Shown here in pieces: positions 19,755-31,516 of a DNA stretch of 64,000 nucleotides; position 1 is the stretch's first letter; each line of letters begins with the position of its first letter. This DNA is from Lotus japonicus (taxonomy: Eukaryota > Streptophyta > Magnoliopsida > Fabales > Fabaceae). The notes beneath the pieces were generated by a model, which was not told the DNA's origin, did not search any database, and saw nothing but the letters and a program-made list of their open reading frames with translations. The position numbers and the translations under genes were made by a program. The stretch spans positions 33,349,021 through 33,413,020 of the forward strand of contig NC_080044.1 of assembly GCF_012489685.1 (NCBI RefSeq). The letters are read 5' to 3'.

Positions 19755-22700
19755 TAAGGGTTTACAAATAACTTAGGATGTGACCCCCGCATCTTATCCT
19801 CTAACTCCCAAGTTGTGTCGCCGGTCGCTTGATTCCATACGACCTTCACTAAAGGCACCTCCTTGTTCCTCAGGCTCTTTATGCTTCGGTCGACGATCTT
19901 GACGGGTGGCATCTCTATCGTCAGATCATCCTTCAACTGAATATCGTCTGGCGCAATCACATGCGAATCATCCGCCATGTACTTCCGCAATTGCGACACA
20001 TGAAGAACATCGTGGATGTTGGATAGGAACGGTGGTAAGGCGATCCTATACGCCACCGGTCCAACTCGCTCCGTAATCTGGTACGGCCCAATAAACCTCG
20101 GAGTAAGCTTCTTGGACTTGATTGCCCTTCCGACACCTGTCATCGGGGTAACCCGCAAGAAGACATGGTCTCCGGCTTGAAACTCTAGCTCCTTCCGCCG
20201 GTTGTCGGCGTAACTCTTTTGGCGAGTCTGCGATGTCCTCATCTTCTCTTGAATTCGCCTGACCTCCTCGGTGGTCTGCTGTACCAATTCCGGGCCAATC
20301 ACCAAGTTTTCTCCATCTTGATGCCAGTACAAAGGCGTACGACACCTCCGACCGTACAAAGCTTCGTAAGGTGCCATACCTATGCTCGCATGGAAGCTAT
20401 TGTTGTAGGTGAATTCGATCAATGGCAACATCTCATCCCAACTGCCTTTGTGGTCCAACACGCAAGCCCTTAGCAAATCTTCCAGCGACTGGATTGTCCT
20501 CTCTGTCTGTCCATCGGTTTGCGGATGGTAGGCAGAGCTCAATCTCAATTTAGTTCCGAGGGCCTGCTGCAAAGCTCCCCAAAAGTGAGAGGTAAACCTC
20601 GGATCTCTGTCTGACACGATGCTGGTCGGCACACCATGCAGACGCACAACCTCGGCCACATAAATCTCCGCCAATTTCTCCACCTTGTACTTCAGGTTGA
20701 TCGGGATAAAATGAGCGGTCTTTGTCAAACGATCAACAACAACCCAAATTGCATCGAATCTCCGTCAAGTTAAAGGTAGAGCTGTCACAAAATCCATGGA
20801 AATACTGTCCCATTTCCACTCTGGAACATCTAACGGTTGCAGCTTCCCTGCAGGTTTCTGATGCTCTACTTTCGCCTTTTGACAAGTCAAGCAAGTAGAA
20901 ACATACTCAGCGACTTGTTTCTTCATCCCAGGCCACCAGAAGTGAAGTTTCAAATCCTGATACATCTTGTTCATTCCGGGATGGATACTCAATCTACTCT
21001 TGTGCCCTTCATCCAAGATCAGTTTCCTCATTTCTGCATCGTTAGGCACACAAATTCGTCCCTTGCAACGTAAAATGTTGTCGTTTCCAATAGAAAATTC
21101 TGGTGCTTTACCTTGAGTCACAAGGTTTCGCCACTCAGCTATCCCTTCATCAGTCTCTTGTCTAAACTTTATCTCTTCCAAGAGTCCACTTGACACCGTC
21201 ACCATTCCAAAACTCAATCTTCCTGGTGCGAGCTTAACGTCCAAGCTCAGGTCTGAGAAAGCCTCCAACAGTTCTAACTCCTTGCCATCATTGAGGACAC
21301 ATGTATAGCCTTCCGACTGAGAGCGTCAGCTACAACATTACTTTTCCCCGGATGATACTGTAGAGCGAACTCATAGTCTTGTAGTAATTCCATCCACCTT
21401 CGCTGTCTCATGTTCAGATCCTTTTGATCAAATAAGTACTTCAAGCTCTTATGATCATTGTAGATCGTGAACGTACTGCCATAGAGATAGTGTCTCCAAA
21501 TCTTGAGAGCATAAACTATAGCAGCTAACTCCAAATCGTGTGTGGGGTAGTTCTTCTCATGAGTCTTCAACTGCCTTGAAGCATAGGCAATTGCCTTCTT
21601 GTCCTGCATCATCACGCATCCCAACCCGTTGTGTGCGCATCACAATACACATCATAAGGTTCTCCTTCTTTGGGTAAAGCTAGTATGGGAGCGGTAGTCA
21701 ATCGCTTCTTCAACTCCTGAAAACTAGCCTCACATTTCTCCGTCCACGCAAAAGGTTGATTCTTCTTTGTCAACTGAGTCAACGGAGAAGTCAACTTTGC
21801 GTAGTCCTTGACGAATCTCCTATAATAGCCAGCGAGTCCAACAAAACTCCTGATGTCACCTGCTGTCTTGGGTTGCTCCCATGACAGAATCGTCTCGATC
21901 TTGCTAGGGTCTACAGCCACACCCTGACTAGATATGACATGACCCAAGAATTTCACCTCTTCCATCCAGAACTCACACTTTGAGCCATTAGCATACAGCT
22001 GCTTCTCCCGCAATACGCCCAACACCTGGCGCAAATGCCCTTCATGCTCCTCTCTACTCTTCGAGTAGATCAAAATGTCATCAATGAACACTACCACGAA
22101 CTTGTCCAGAAATGGTCTGAACACTCTGTTCATGTAGTCCATAAACACTGCGGGTGCATTAGTAACTCCGAACGGCATCACCAGGTACTCATAATGCCCG
22201 TATCGAGTTCTGAACGCTGTCTTCTGGATGTCAGATTCCTTGACTCGAATCTGATGGTATCCTGACTTTAGATCTATCTTCGAGAAAATCACCACTCCTC
22301 GAAGTTGATCCATTAGGTCGTCTATCCGAGGCATCGGATAACGGTTCTTCACTGTCACCTTATTCAGCTGTCGGTAATCTACACACAATCTGGACTTCCC
22401 ATCCTTCTTCTTTACCAACAGCACAGGTGCACCCCATGGCGATACACTAGGTCGAATGAATCCCTTTGAGGATAAATCATCCAACTGCTTTGCCAATTCT
22501 GCCAACTCCGCTGGGGCCATACGATAAGGTGCCATTGATATTGGTCCAGTACCGGGCACAATGTCAATAGAGAACTCTGTCTCTCTGACTGGTGGCAAAC
22601 CGGGTACATCTTCTGGGAACACATCGTCATACTCCTGTACCACCAAGGTATTGCGCACATCACCATCGTGTTTCGCCTCGGCAATGATAGAGTTCACATA

Positions 22701-23441
22701 TGCCGGTGAACCCTTCCCCAAGTTGTACGAATTTAAGTAATCCGTAACGCCGGGATCTGGGAATACTACAGCCTTGTTAGCACAATCTAAGAGCACGTGA
22801 TATTGCGCTAACCAATCCATTCCCAAAATCACATCCATCTCCTTGAGCCCTAAACAGACGAGGTTCGCAAAGAACTTCCGATCCTCGTAAATCAAAGGAC
22901 ATTGCAAGCATGTCGTGCGTGTAACTAATCGATCGGCGGCAGGGGTTGTCACCACCAGATCGAAGGGTAGGTCAGCAGTCAGTAACCCCAATCTCTTCGC
23001 ACAATCCTCCGCAATGAATGAGTGCGTAGCACCCGAATCAAATAAAACCATCAGTGATGTTCCAGCAATAAGACACGTACCCTGGATAAGGTCATCAGTA
23101 ACAGCAGCCTGCTCGCCTGAAATAGCAAAGACACGACCTGGAGCAGATGGTCGTCTCCCTCTGGCGGTATTCAGCACTAGTTTTGTCTTAGCAGCACTTG
23201 GGCAGTTTCTCTCCACGTGTCCTGGCTTCCGGCACCTCCGACACACAATCCCCTTGCCACATTCGTTGGCGTAGTGTCCTTTCTCATTGCACTTGTAGCA
23301 GGTCACATCTTCCTTTGAAACAGGGGCTGCTCCCCTCACAGTATTTGGCACTTGGGCGACTGGGCGCTGGTAAGGCTTCCTCATTGGCGCCTTGCCCTTA
23401 TCCAACTTCCCTACTGATCTCTGCCCACTGAATCTTCCCGG
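19754..23441 (-). pseudogene. B pol: zinc knuckles, protease, RT, RNaseH, integrase, chromodomain-like tail
   Basis: It continues the gag frame after an amber stop (23444-23442). In order: two CCHC knuckles ([28 protein letters not shown]; 23220-23310), protease DSGATHSF (about 23020-23045), RT with [14 protein letters not shown] (about 22060-22105), RNaseH YDVYCDA (about 21640), integrase HHCC finger (about 20880-21000), DDE residues in WVVVDR, SDRDPRF and QTERTIQ, and a tail LVKVVWNQ ... TTWELEDKM typical of Tekay chromodomains. Lesions compared with F: net 1-bp deletion near 21630, 1-bp deletion near 21284 and TGA at 20767-20765. All catalytic motifs survive, so inactivation is recent. It would copy the element RNA and insert the cDNA. 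Confidence 0.92.
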
Positions 23442-24137
23442 CTAGTTCTGTCCCGGGCGCATTGGTACTCCACTCTCTGTACGGCCTCTCTGTCGGTTCT
23501 CCATAGCCTCAACTTCACGAGCCTTCTCAACCAGCTGTTGGTAGACTCTGATTCCCAAAGGCCTCACAGCCTTCTCAATCTCATTCCTCAGTCCTCGCAT
23601 AAAACGGTTACACAGGTAGGCTTCATCCACCTGATTCTGGAAAAAGCGGAAATGTCTGGATAGGGTCTCCAAACGAGCAGCATACTCCCCTACTGTCATA
23701 GCCCCTTGCCTCAAGCTGAGGAACTTGTTCTCCATCTCTTCCCTTGCTGTCTCAGGGAAGTATTTGTCCATGAAAGCCTTCTTGAAGGACTCCCAATTAA
23801 TGGCTTTCTGGTTGGCCGTCATCAACTGCTTCGCACTTCGCCACCAGTATTCAGCATCACCTTTCAGCATGAAAGTTGCCAGGTTAACCTTCTCGGCATC
23901 CGGAGTATGGAGAGCCTCAAAAATCTTCTCCGTATCCTGAACCCAAAGATCAGCCTTCTCAGGTTCAGCTTCGCCCTGAAACTTGGGCGGTGCATGTCGG
24001 TTGAAATCCGTCCTCATACGGATCTGTTCTTGGGCCAATTCTCTCTCGGCCCGCTGAGCTCTCCTAGCATCTTCTTCAGCTCTTCTATTATTCTCTTCAG
24101 CCTCCCTTTGTGCCTGGGCTGTCGTCTGAGTCGTAGC
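23442..24137 (-). pseudogene. B gag, main part
   Basis: This is the gag capsid region, cut from its first 30 codons (35374-35283) by element A. It begins TTQTTAQAQREAEENNRR, an Ala/Glu/Arg-rich N-terminal segment, then HAPPKFQGEAEPEKAD and the retrotransposon gag core (FMLKGDAEYWW, WESFKKAFMDKYFP, LSRHFRF), ending RPGQN before an amber codon. The frame is shared with the downstream zinc knuckles and protease. The amber codon may be a simple mutation; I do not claim read-through. Confidence 0.9.
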
Positions 24138-24829
24138 TGTAAGACCTGGATTTTCAGAACAAGCTAGTTTCCGACTCACGCGTAGAATCAGTGTAAGCGT
24201 GACAGGAGTTTGATATTTGAGGAAGATTAATGAAGAAGAAAGTTCAGGAATTGCTTGAGGAATGTTGCGTAGTTGTTTTCGGAGTTAGTGCGAGTCGTCT
24301 GCACACTTGCCTTAGGGCGAGCGTGTCCAGAATAGGCTATTTCGCTCTTAAAGCAACGTTTTGAGTGAGATTTCGAACTCTCGGAAAATTTAAAGATTCT
24401 CTTTATTTTTCCATCGACCAGCGTTTCATTTCGGAACTCTGGACTGTACGCACGATAGGTTTCACTTTTCGGATGTCCGCCGACGCTAATTTCTTTGCTT
24501 CGAAACCCTATTTTCGAGCAATGGATGAAGACTTTTTCTATTCGGGACTTCTAACGAAGATTCCATCCGCGCTGCCAGATTTGTTTCGACGTTTCCAATC
24601 TTTCTTCAGAAGGAAGTTTTGTCGTCCGGCGATCACAGCAAAAAGTAGTTTTTCGGGACAGATTTAACTTACACCGCTTTTGAGATTTTCGATATCGTTT
24701 TTCCCATATCATAGATATTTGTTTTGAGTTCTGGATTTCTGACGCCAGAATCTCTCTTAGAATTCCTTGGTGAACGTGCTGCAAAAATCGGAATCGCGAA
24801 ATTTTCATTTTCCCGGGATTTCGCCCGCC

Positions 24830-24837
24830 TATAAATA
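24830..24837 (+). promoter_or_regulatory. TATA box of the A 5' LTR
   Basis: CGCCTATAAATAGGCG is a palindromic TATA context, repeated in the 3' LTR at 32209-32216. The start site is expected near 24862, about 105 bases before the donor at 24968. Confidence 0.75.
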
Positions 24838-26579
24838 GGCGAAAAAGCAAAATATCTTTCATTTTCCTCCATTAGTGGCCCAAATTCGTGGAGAGCAAGG
24901 GGGGAGGAGATTTTCGCAAAAACTTGACCAATCTTCGTGCAGTTCGTCCCTACTTCTAGGTATCAAGGTAAGTAACACGATTCCTACCTCTGATTGTTGT
25001 TTCTGTTGCGTTTCTGAAGTCGTTTCTGTGCTCTAAGTTTTGAGCTTTTTCTAAAATTGTCCGATTTCTCTGATTTCTCGCTTGGGTTATGTTCCTTATG
25101 TTCCCCTGAGTCTAAAACCTCTGTCAGTAAACTCTGATTGCGATTCAGTTGTCCAGGATCTGAAAAATTGACTCAAAACTCTTTTTGTCTCACATTTCGA
25201 AACTTTATTGTCGTAAAGCTATAATCTGACTTCGTACCTTTAGGATTTGTTGTCACGGATGTCATGAGGATCGTTGCTGTCAAATCTGTTTTCAGAACTG
25301 ATAACTTTGAAGTTTTGAGCCTTTATTTTGGACCAAAATGCCCCTGCGTAGTCGTATTTCGACCCGATTGTCCGAAAATTGTTCTGACAGTTTCTTTGCC
25401 TTAGTTTTACCCTAAAACTACCTTGTAAACTGGTTTGATCGAAGAAAAAGAGCTGAAGCCCTTTTCTCCTTATGGCCGTGGGTTTTTCCTAAGGGGGGGG
25501 GGGGAGTTTTTCGTTTTCGAAAACTTGTCCTTTCGTACCCGTTTGTCGTATTCTGAAGCTTTGACGCTTTGTCTATCGTTTATGTATTGTTTTGCGATCA
25601 AACTAATCGATTTTGTTTGAATTCTGCTTTGTTTTTCTCCGAGGTTCAGTTGAAGGAACTTTGGAATATTCAGAGCAACCGTTTGAGGACAACCTTGATT
25701 TCGAAGCTGGAACAGCTCGAGGTTAGGGCAACTTGCTATATTTAGCTATGATTTCATGATAGGCGTCGATAAACTCGACCTATGCTTTATCTGATGTTGT
25801 ATATGATGATGATTTCTTGTTATGATTGTTTCATAACTTATGATATTGATGATGTGTTGAATTGAGCGTTTTGACGCAACTTCGGAGTGGAGGTTCATTG
25901 ATCCGGTGATCTTTGACATTTCGGGTTGGATGAACAAACCTAGGCAAGTCCAAATGTGGGGTTTGAGACTTAGCCATTTGTTGGGATTCGTTGGAATTCC
26001 TAGACTTTCCCCGGGAAATGTATTTTGGGTGGTTGATTTTTGGAAACTTAGAATGATAGAGCTTTCGAAAAATAAAGACTTGGGAAACTTAGACTTTGAG
26101 AAATAAACTCATAATTTGACTAATTTGAATTGAAATCATTTTTATTAACGTTTAAGCATAGGAGAACTGAAGGGGAAAAATATTTACGAAAGGCGGGGGA
26201 AAAGTCGACCTTTGTTGTGGGTTTGGAGAGTTATCGGAATTGGGAAATCCACTAAGGTGAGCTATGGTGATGATTGAAAGTCACCGAGTACGTTAGTACT
26301 CTTGGGGAAGTGTTATGGAGCCGTGTTGTATTGACCGACACCTAGTGCTCTTGTTGTTTGGGCTGTGTTGTATTGACCGACACTAGACCCTCGTGTAATC
26401 TTGTTGGTGGAGTTGTGTTGTATTGACCGACACTAACTCTTGGGTTGTTTTGAGTTTGGGTCGGAGCAGTTTGTTGTTTGGCTATCTAAAGGATAAGCCG
26501 GGGGAACTATAAGTTTCCAAGTACATTGGTACTCCTTCGCTCGTTGAGCAGTTTATTTAGCCATCCAAAGGATGAGCCG

Positions 26580-26950
26580 GGAAGCTTCACTGAGGCGTGA
26601 GACTTCGTGAAAGCATGGAACTTCACTGAAGCGTGAGACTTCGTGAAAGTGAGTAAGCTTCACTGAGGCGTGAGACTTCGTGAAAGCAGAAACTTCACTG
26701 AGGCGGGAGACCTCGTGGAGACGGGAACCTTCGCTGAAACGGGAGACTTTGCGGAGGCGTACACCTTTGCTGAAGCGGGAGACTTTGCGGAGGCGTGCAA
26801 CTTCACTGAAGCGTGAGACTTCGTGAATGCGTGAAAATTCACTGAAGCGTGAGACTTCGTGAATGTGTGAGATTTCACTGAAGCGTGAGACTTCGTGAAA
26901 GCGTAAGACCCCATTGAAGCGTGAGACTTCATGGAAGCGTGAGATTTCAT
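26580..26950. repeat. Minisatellite in LTR A
   Basis: About ten copies of an imperfect 30-38-bp unit, CTTCACTGAAGCGTGAGACT then TCGTGAA. The copy in the 3' LTR is 33957-34327. The open minus frame across it (repeated KSHAS) is a by-product of the period. Confidence 0.9.
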
Positions 26951-27908
26951 CGTCGTTTACCCTAGGGCAACGACAGGGAACATTGGTTTAGTTGGATACG
27001 TGTGTGTTGGGAGGACGATACATTGTTTGACTAACCTTATCACCTAACTTCATATGTTGAGATTATGATGATTTGATGTTGATGAACATCGTTAGGTATT
27101 AATGATTGAACTGTGTAGGAGATTCGAGAACATGCTATGTATATACCTTAGAGTAGGCAATACATAACTTATATGTATATATATACAACATATGTATATA
27201 TCCCCTTTATCACAAGTTGATTGTATATCTATTGTATTCTGTAAGTTGACCCTAGCGCCTTGGCTTTGTTTGTATGTTTGTGTTTGGGCGGTCGGCCTGC
27301 TGCCAGGCGTCTGTCAGCCGGTTCGTGATGATCCGTTGTGCGGGAAAGACCCGGAGCGGAACGACTATTACTGAAGCTTTCGACGAGGACCCGGACTTCA
27401 TGCCTGATCGAGGGAGGGTCGATGATAGTAGTGTGGGGTATGGGTGGTTAGAGTCTTTTGGAGTTGGTTGTTACTGTAATAGCTCTGATTCGTTTTGCTT
27501 TTGGGACAGGGTAGGTTCCCGATGCATGGCTTTTTGTGTGGTTCTCTTACGGAGGGATCACAGTGAGTCAGTCGGACCATAGGGGTCTTTGCTTAGGCCA
27601 TTTTGAGGCCGACTTTCTCCTAGTGGTTTGTAATTATACTTTTTCTCACTCACACTTCTGGATCTGTAAATATTTGCCTACGGGCACACTACTTTGGAGT
27701 CACTGCGAGTGTGTGTGACGTGGAAGTGCAGCTGAGGCTGTACATGTTTATATTTGATGTATATCGGTTAGTTTAGTAGTTGGGTTTTGTCTTTACTTCC
27801 TTATCGTTTTGATTTAAAGGAAAGAAAACGAAAAAAAATTACCTGTTTTCCGCGTAAAGATTATTTTTGGTTACTAAAGTGACACCTGGAAATCGGGGTG
27901 TTACATTG

Positions 27909-27920
27909 TGGTATCAGAGC
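27909..27920 (+). other. Primer-binding site of element A
   Basis: TGGTATCAGAGC lies three bases after the 5' LTR and is complementary to the initiator methionine tRNA 3' end. Confidence 0.95.
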
Positions 27921-28114
27921 TTAGTCGAGTCTTTTGGGAGTCTTTGGGGAATAGGTCTTCTGTGCTAGGTTGTGTGACTCTGCAAAGAGTGAAAATTGAT
28001 TGTCTGCAGAGCGATTTTCGCTCTAATTGTTTGCGTTACTACTTAATCGGATTGAGTGGTTTGTCTAGTGCTACCGTATGGCTAGTACTAATCGGACGTT
28101 TGATGAGATATAGG

Positions 28115-28900
28115 ATGGTGGACCTTAACCGGATGGCGGGGGCAATAGCTACACTGATCGAGGCAATGATGAACCAGGCTGCGGAAGACGCTTATATGCG
28201 CGCTGAAGAGGCTGCACGTGAGCATCACCAACGATTGATGGCGACGGCGATGTATCAACAAAGAGGAATGAACCGAACAGGAGCTGGGGGACCAATAAGG
28301 TCAGGATCTCAAGGCTACAACAGAAGGGAGAGCTACCATCAGTGGGGACCGTATCAGCGTTTCAAGGGAAGAGATCTTATCTCAAGAGTCTACAAACCAA
28401 CGACTGCTGATACGGGAGGGGAGCCAGTTGGTGACAAAGGTGTGACATGTACTCGTTGTGGAAAGTTTGGGCATTTTGCTAACAAGTGCTCAGTGACTGG
28501 ATGGAGATGCTTCAAGTGTAACCGAGAGGGGCATCTAGCTGTGAACTGCAAGACACCCCAGGAGGAAACGTCTGATAGTAAGATGAAAGGGAATGATGCT
28601 ACCGAAGGGACATGAAACAAGACTTCGGGAAGAGCAGTGACGTGTTACAGGTGCAGGAAAGTAGGGCACTATGCTAGTAAGTGCAAGATCAAGGGAAAAC
28701 TATGCTTTAATTGCAACCAACCGGGACATTTCTCCAGAGATTGTAAGGCACTCAAGGGCGAATCATCAGGGAATGTTGGGAAAGGAAAACAATTTGCTAC
28801 AGAGGAAAGGATTCATACCAAGGAGGGGGCAAGAGCTGAGGAGTTGAACGAGGAAGAACGTGGGAATGATGGTAATATTTTAACTGTTCTTTTATTCTAG
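28115..28900 (+). pseudogene. A gag remnant with four CCHC zinc knuckles and no capsid
   Basis: The start is taken at MVDLNRMAGAIATLIE (28115), the first ATG with gag-like sequence. The frame is open further upstream, but into the PBS. An Ala/Glu-rich N-terminal helix (EDAYMRAEEAAREHHQR) passes straight into a Gly/Arg linker, so the capsid core seen in B is absent. Then come CTRCGKFGHFANKC and CFKCNREGHLAVNC, an in-frame TGA (28613-28615), then CYRCRKVGHYASKC and CFNCNQPGHFSRDC. The usual number in the relatives here is two. If the TGA ended translation, the product would have a single knuckle pair. Capsid loss means it cannot form particles alone, though RNA binding could persist. Confidence 0.8.
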
Positions 28901-31200
28901 AATAACTTACTCTTTTCTCTTCGAAGCGAGTGTGACGCGCCTAACTTGTATTTACGACCTAGACTATGATCTTATGATTATTATCCCTAGTAGGACCTTA
29001 TTCGAAGTTGCTCGTGTTTTAACTATAGGAGTTACACGAGGTTGGGAATAGCACACTAAGTCTAGAAAGTAGCCTTCCACCGATGCGATTATGAGGAAGC
29101 TAGTAACTGAAGAACGAATCTTAGGGAGATTCCGTATGGGTAGTATACGTGTCATGTTGAGGGTGTGTAGTTCCGTAGCGGGATCATTAAAGGATTTAGT
29201 ATCAGGATATTTGTGACTACTGGAGGATAGGAACTCATTGACTGTTCCAGTGGGTTTTTCTAAATTTCCACCTTCGATGTATTAGGCCTGATCAACCTAA
29301 TATTGAGGGGGTGATATTCGGAATCACAGCTGGTTATGGACTTTGATAGAAGGACGGGTAAGATGAATTTGAATTGATTGAGGATTAGTCGGATTTGGGA
29401 GGAAAGTTCGTGTTAAGCATTTGATTGTAAAAGATTAAGATTTGAATCTGTGGAAGTCGATGAGTGTCGTATAGACATTGATTGGTTAGTTCGTGTGATT
29501 ACTCCAAGTAGAGGTAGACTAAGTCAAGAGGTTTAATGCCGGAAAAGTATTAAGTAGTTTCTCGGAAGTTATGAAGTCATAGGTTATGTGATTGCTGAGG
29601 GGAGTTGTTAGAGACTAAATAAATTGGATTTAATCATGTTTTAGATGATACCTTGATGGTAGCGAGATTGAGAAGAATTAGCTCTGAACTAGATTGTTAT
29701 AGTCGAGTTCGAGGAATAAGTTTTGCTAAGCGTTTGATTAATATGTGGAGACATTATAGTCTTAAGAGATGAATTTTCGCTTGAAAAGTGTTGAATTAAT
29801 GATTAAGTTGGAGAAAGAAAGTTTTAGCATAAGTTGAATACTTGAGGTTGTTGATATGGATTCCAAAGAAATATGCTGAGATTACTAAGTGAGATATACT
29901 AAGTTGGATTGAAATCTTAGGGTTAAGATTGAATCTTGAGAGCCGAGAATCGCGTACGAGTAGGAGATCTTATGGTTGTAGGTGTGACAATAGGAGTTGA
30001 ATCTTAGAAGATTGAAGACCTGAAGGTGAGTTTCGGGTTAAGACCATTGATGTATAATATAAGAGTGATCTTGAAGTAAAGGAATTCTGGGTTGTGTAGA
30101 GTGTTAAGGTTGGTTATAAGTTGGTGATCGATTGATGTTGATTATGAGGTTGCGGACATAATGACCATGTGATAAGATTTGAATGATGTTGGCATAATAA
30201 GTTGTGAATGTGAAAGCATGACGACACTGATCAGGTCGTTTGGGTAAGTGAAGGAGTTATAGTTTTTAAGAAACGGATATCCATTTAAGAAGTATTGAAG
30301 GATTAAAGGTCATTAGAGGACCAAACTTGGTGAAGGTTTAGGTTTTAAATCTATGAATGTCTGTCTAAGGTGTGTAGGACTCGAAGTTTGTCAGAATTTG
30401 ATTGAGAGATTAAGAAGTTGAGTGACGAGATGGTGATGGAGTGACAAAAAGGAAAGTGTTAGTATTAAGATGAATACTTGAAGTTGTTATGTTTGGACAA
30501 GTTCCTCAGAGTCTAAGAGGGAATGAAACTTTGTTATGGATTTTGATGGTGCACATTACGGGTAACAAGTGAATTTTGCTAAAGTTGAATAAGAATCCTA
30601 GGGCTAAGGTTGTCCTAGAGAGCTGAGATTCCTGTACACATAAGAGATTTGGTGGTGTTAGCGGTTACGGTAAGAGTTAAATCTCAGAATGTTGAAGGAT
30701 CGGATGATAAGATGGCTAGTTAAGTCCCTTGAGGTATAGTTATGATTTAATCTTCTAGAGGATAAGTCTCGATTGGTGCGAAGTGTTAGGGATTTCAGTA
30801 AGTGTAAATAGGTTTGAGTGAGGGAAGTTCTAAGGAAGAAGACGATAATAATGGATTGTTAGATATTAAGAAGAGGATTATCTTATAAGTTGTTGATAAC
30901 TTGATGTTGAAGGGGATAAGATTAGAGAAGGACAAGAAATAAGGACATAAGTAGATTTTTAATTCATATGGTGACTAAGTAGGAGATTGATTTCATTGTG
31001 CGAGTGATGATAGTTACGAAGTTGGATGTGACGTTAATGGACTATTAGATTCCAACGCAATATTTCGTCTAGGAGTTATCGAACGGACAAGTGGAGTTTT
31101 GGACTGTAGATGAAGATCACGAGGACGAGTTGAGTATTTACCTTGAGATGACAGAGAGGCACCGAGTTTAAGAAGAATTTCGGACGACCGAAAGTAAAGA
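28901..31200 (+). other. Non-coding spacer of element A with internal duplication
   Basis: No ORF of note. Two imperfect copies of a module of about 330 bp lie at about 29808-30123 and 30436-30800 (GAAAGTTTTAGCATAAGTTG then GAATACTTGA; second copy GGAAAGTGTTAGTATTAAGA then GAATACTTGA). The module is also present, inverted, in element H at about 8560-8870, and the flanking parts at 29280-29345 match H at about 9100-9165. Confidence 0.6.
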
Positions 31201-31212
31201 AGTAAGTGGCTA

Positions 31213-31479
31213 AGGTTGTGCGACTGCACGGAGTGCCAACCGGTATCATTTCAAGCAGAGATCCGACGCAAAGTGATCGAGCCAGACGACATGAAGTTGA
31301 ATGATGGTTTGTCTTTTGAGACACCGACAGTTAGCAGTGGGGATAGAAGAGTGAAACAGTTAAGGGAAAAACAGCTTGCTTAAGTAAAGGTTATGAGGAA
31401 CAATGACACGGGCAATGCTACATGGGAATTGGAAGACCAGATCAAGGAACTGTATTCCGGAATTTTCTCAGAACTCTGA
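31213..31479 (+). pseudogene. A pol remnant: integrase scrap joined to the polyprotein C-terminus
   Basis: [18 protein letters not shown] (about 31215-31268) matches the integrase stretch around the second catalytic Asp in B and F. Sequence then jumps to the tail: PDDMKLNDGLSFE, TAA, then NDTGNATWELEDQIKE and the stop TGA at 31477-31479. About 240 codons between these motifs in B are missing. The tail still resembles the chromodomain-like end of Tekay polyproteins. It is not functional. Confidence 0.8.
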
Positions 31480-31516
31480 GTTTCGAGGACGAAACTTTCT
31501 TTTTGGAGGGGAGTAT
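31479..31516 (+). promoter_or_regulatory. Stop-codon hairpin and polypurine tract of A
   Basis: AGTTTCGAGGACGAAACT at 31479-31496, followed by TTTGGAGGGGAGTAT up to the 3' LTR. It overlaps the pol stop codon as in B and F. Confidence 0.75.

Larger units (their letters stand above)
24138..27905 (+). repeat. 5' LTR of element A
   Basis: The LTR is 3768 bp with TATA at 24830-24837, a leader rich in GA (GAGAGCAAGGGGGGAGGAG at 24890) and a splice donor ATCAAG|GTAAGT at 24967/24968. A short poly-G tract lies at 25493, three TGTTGTATTGACCGACAC repeats at about 26323-26430, a second minisatellite at 26580-26950, and the end before the PBS. No ORF matching those of LTRs B and F is visible. Confidence 0.9.

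Noticed and set aside
23442..23444. Amber codon between gag and pol of B as a programmed read-through site
   Set aside because: Only one such copy is visible, the neighbouring frame has other point lesions, and F lacks this region for comparison.
25906..26106. 66-codon frame in LTR A (MIFDISGWMN...), repeated in the second LTR
   Set aside because: It lies in the inferred intron region, has no homologue in the other LTRs, and its presence twice only reflects LTR duplication.
26660..26950. Repetitive KSHAS protein frame in LTR A
   Set aside because: By-product of the LTR minisatellite, antisense to the LTR and also present in the second LTR copy.
27192..27582. Open frames near the end of LTR A as a counterpart of the B/F LTR ORF
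   Set aside because: No shared motif; only an acidic stretch DEDPDF is suggestive, and no matching acceptor precedes it.
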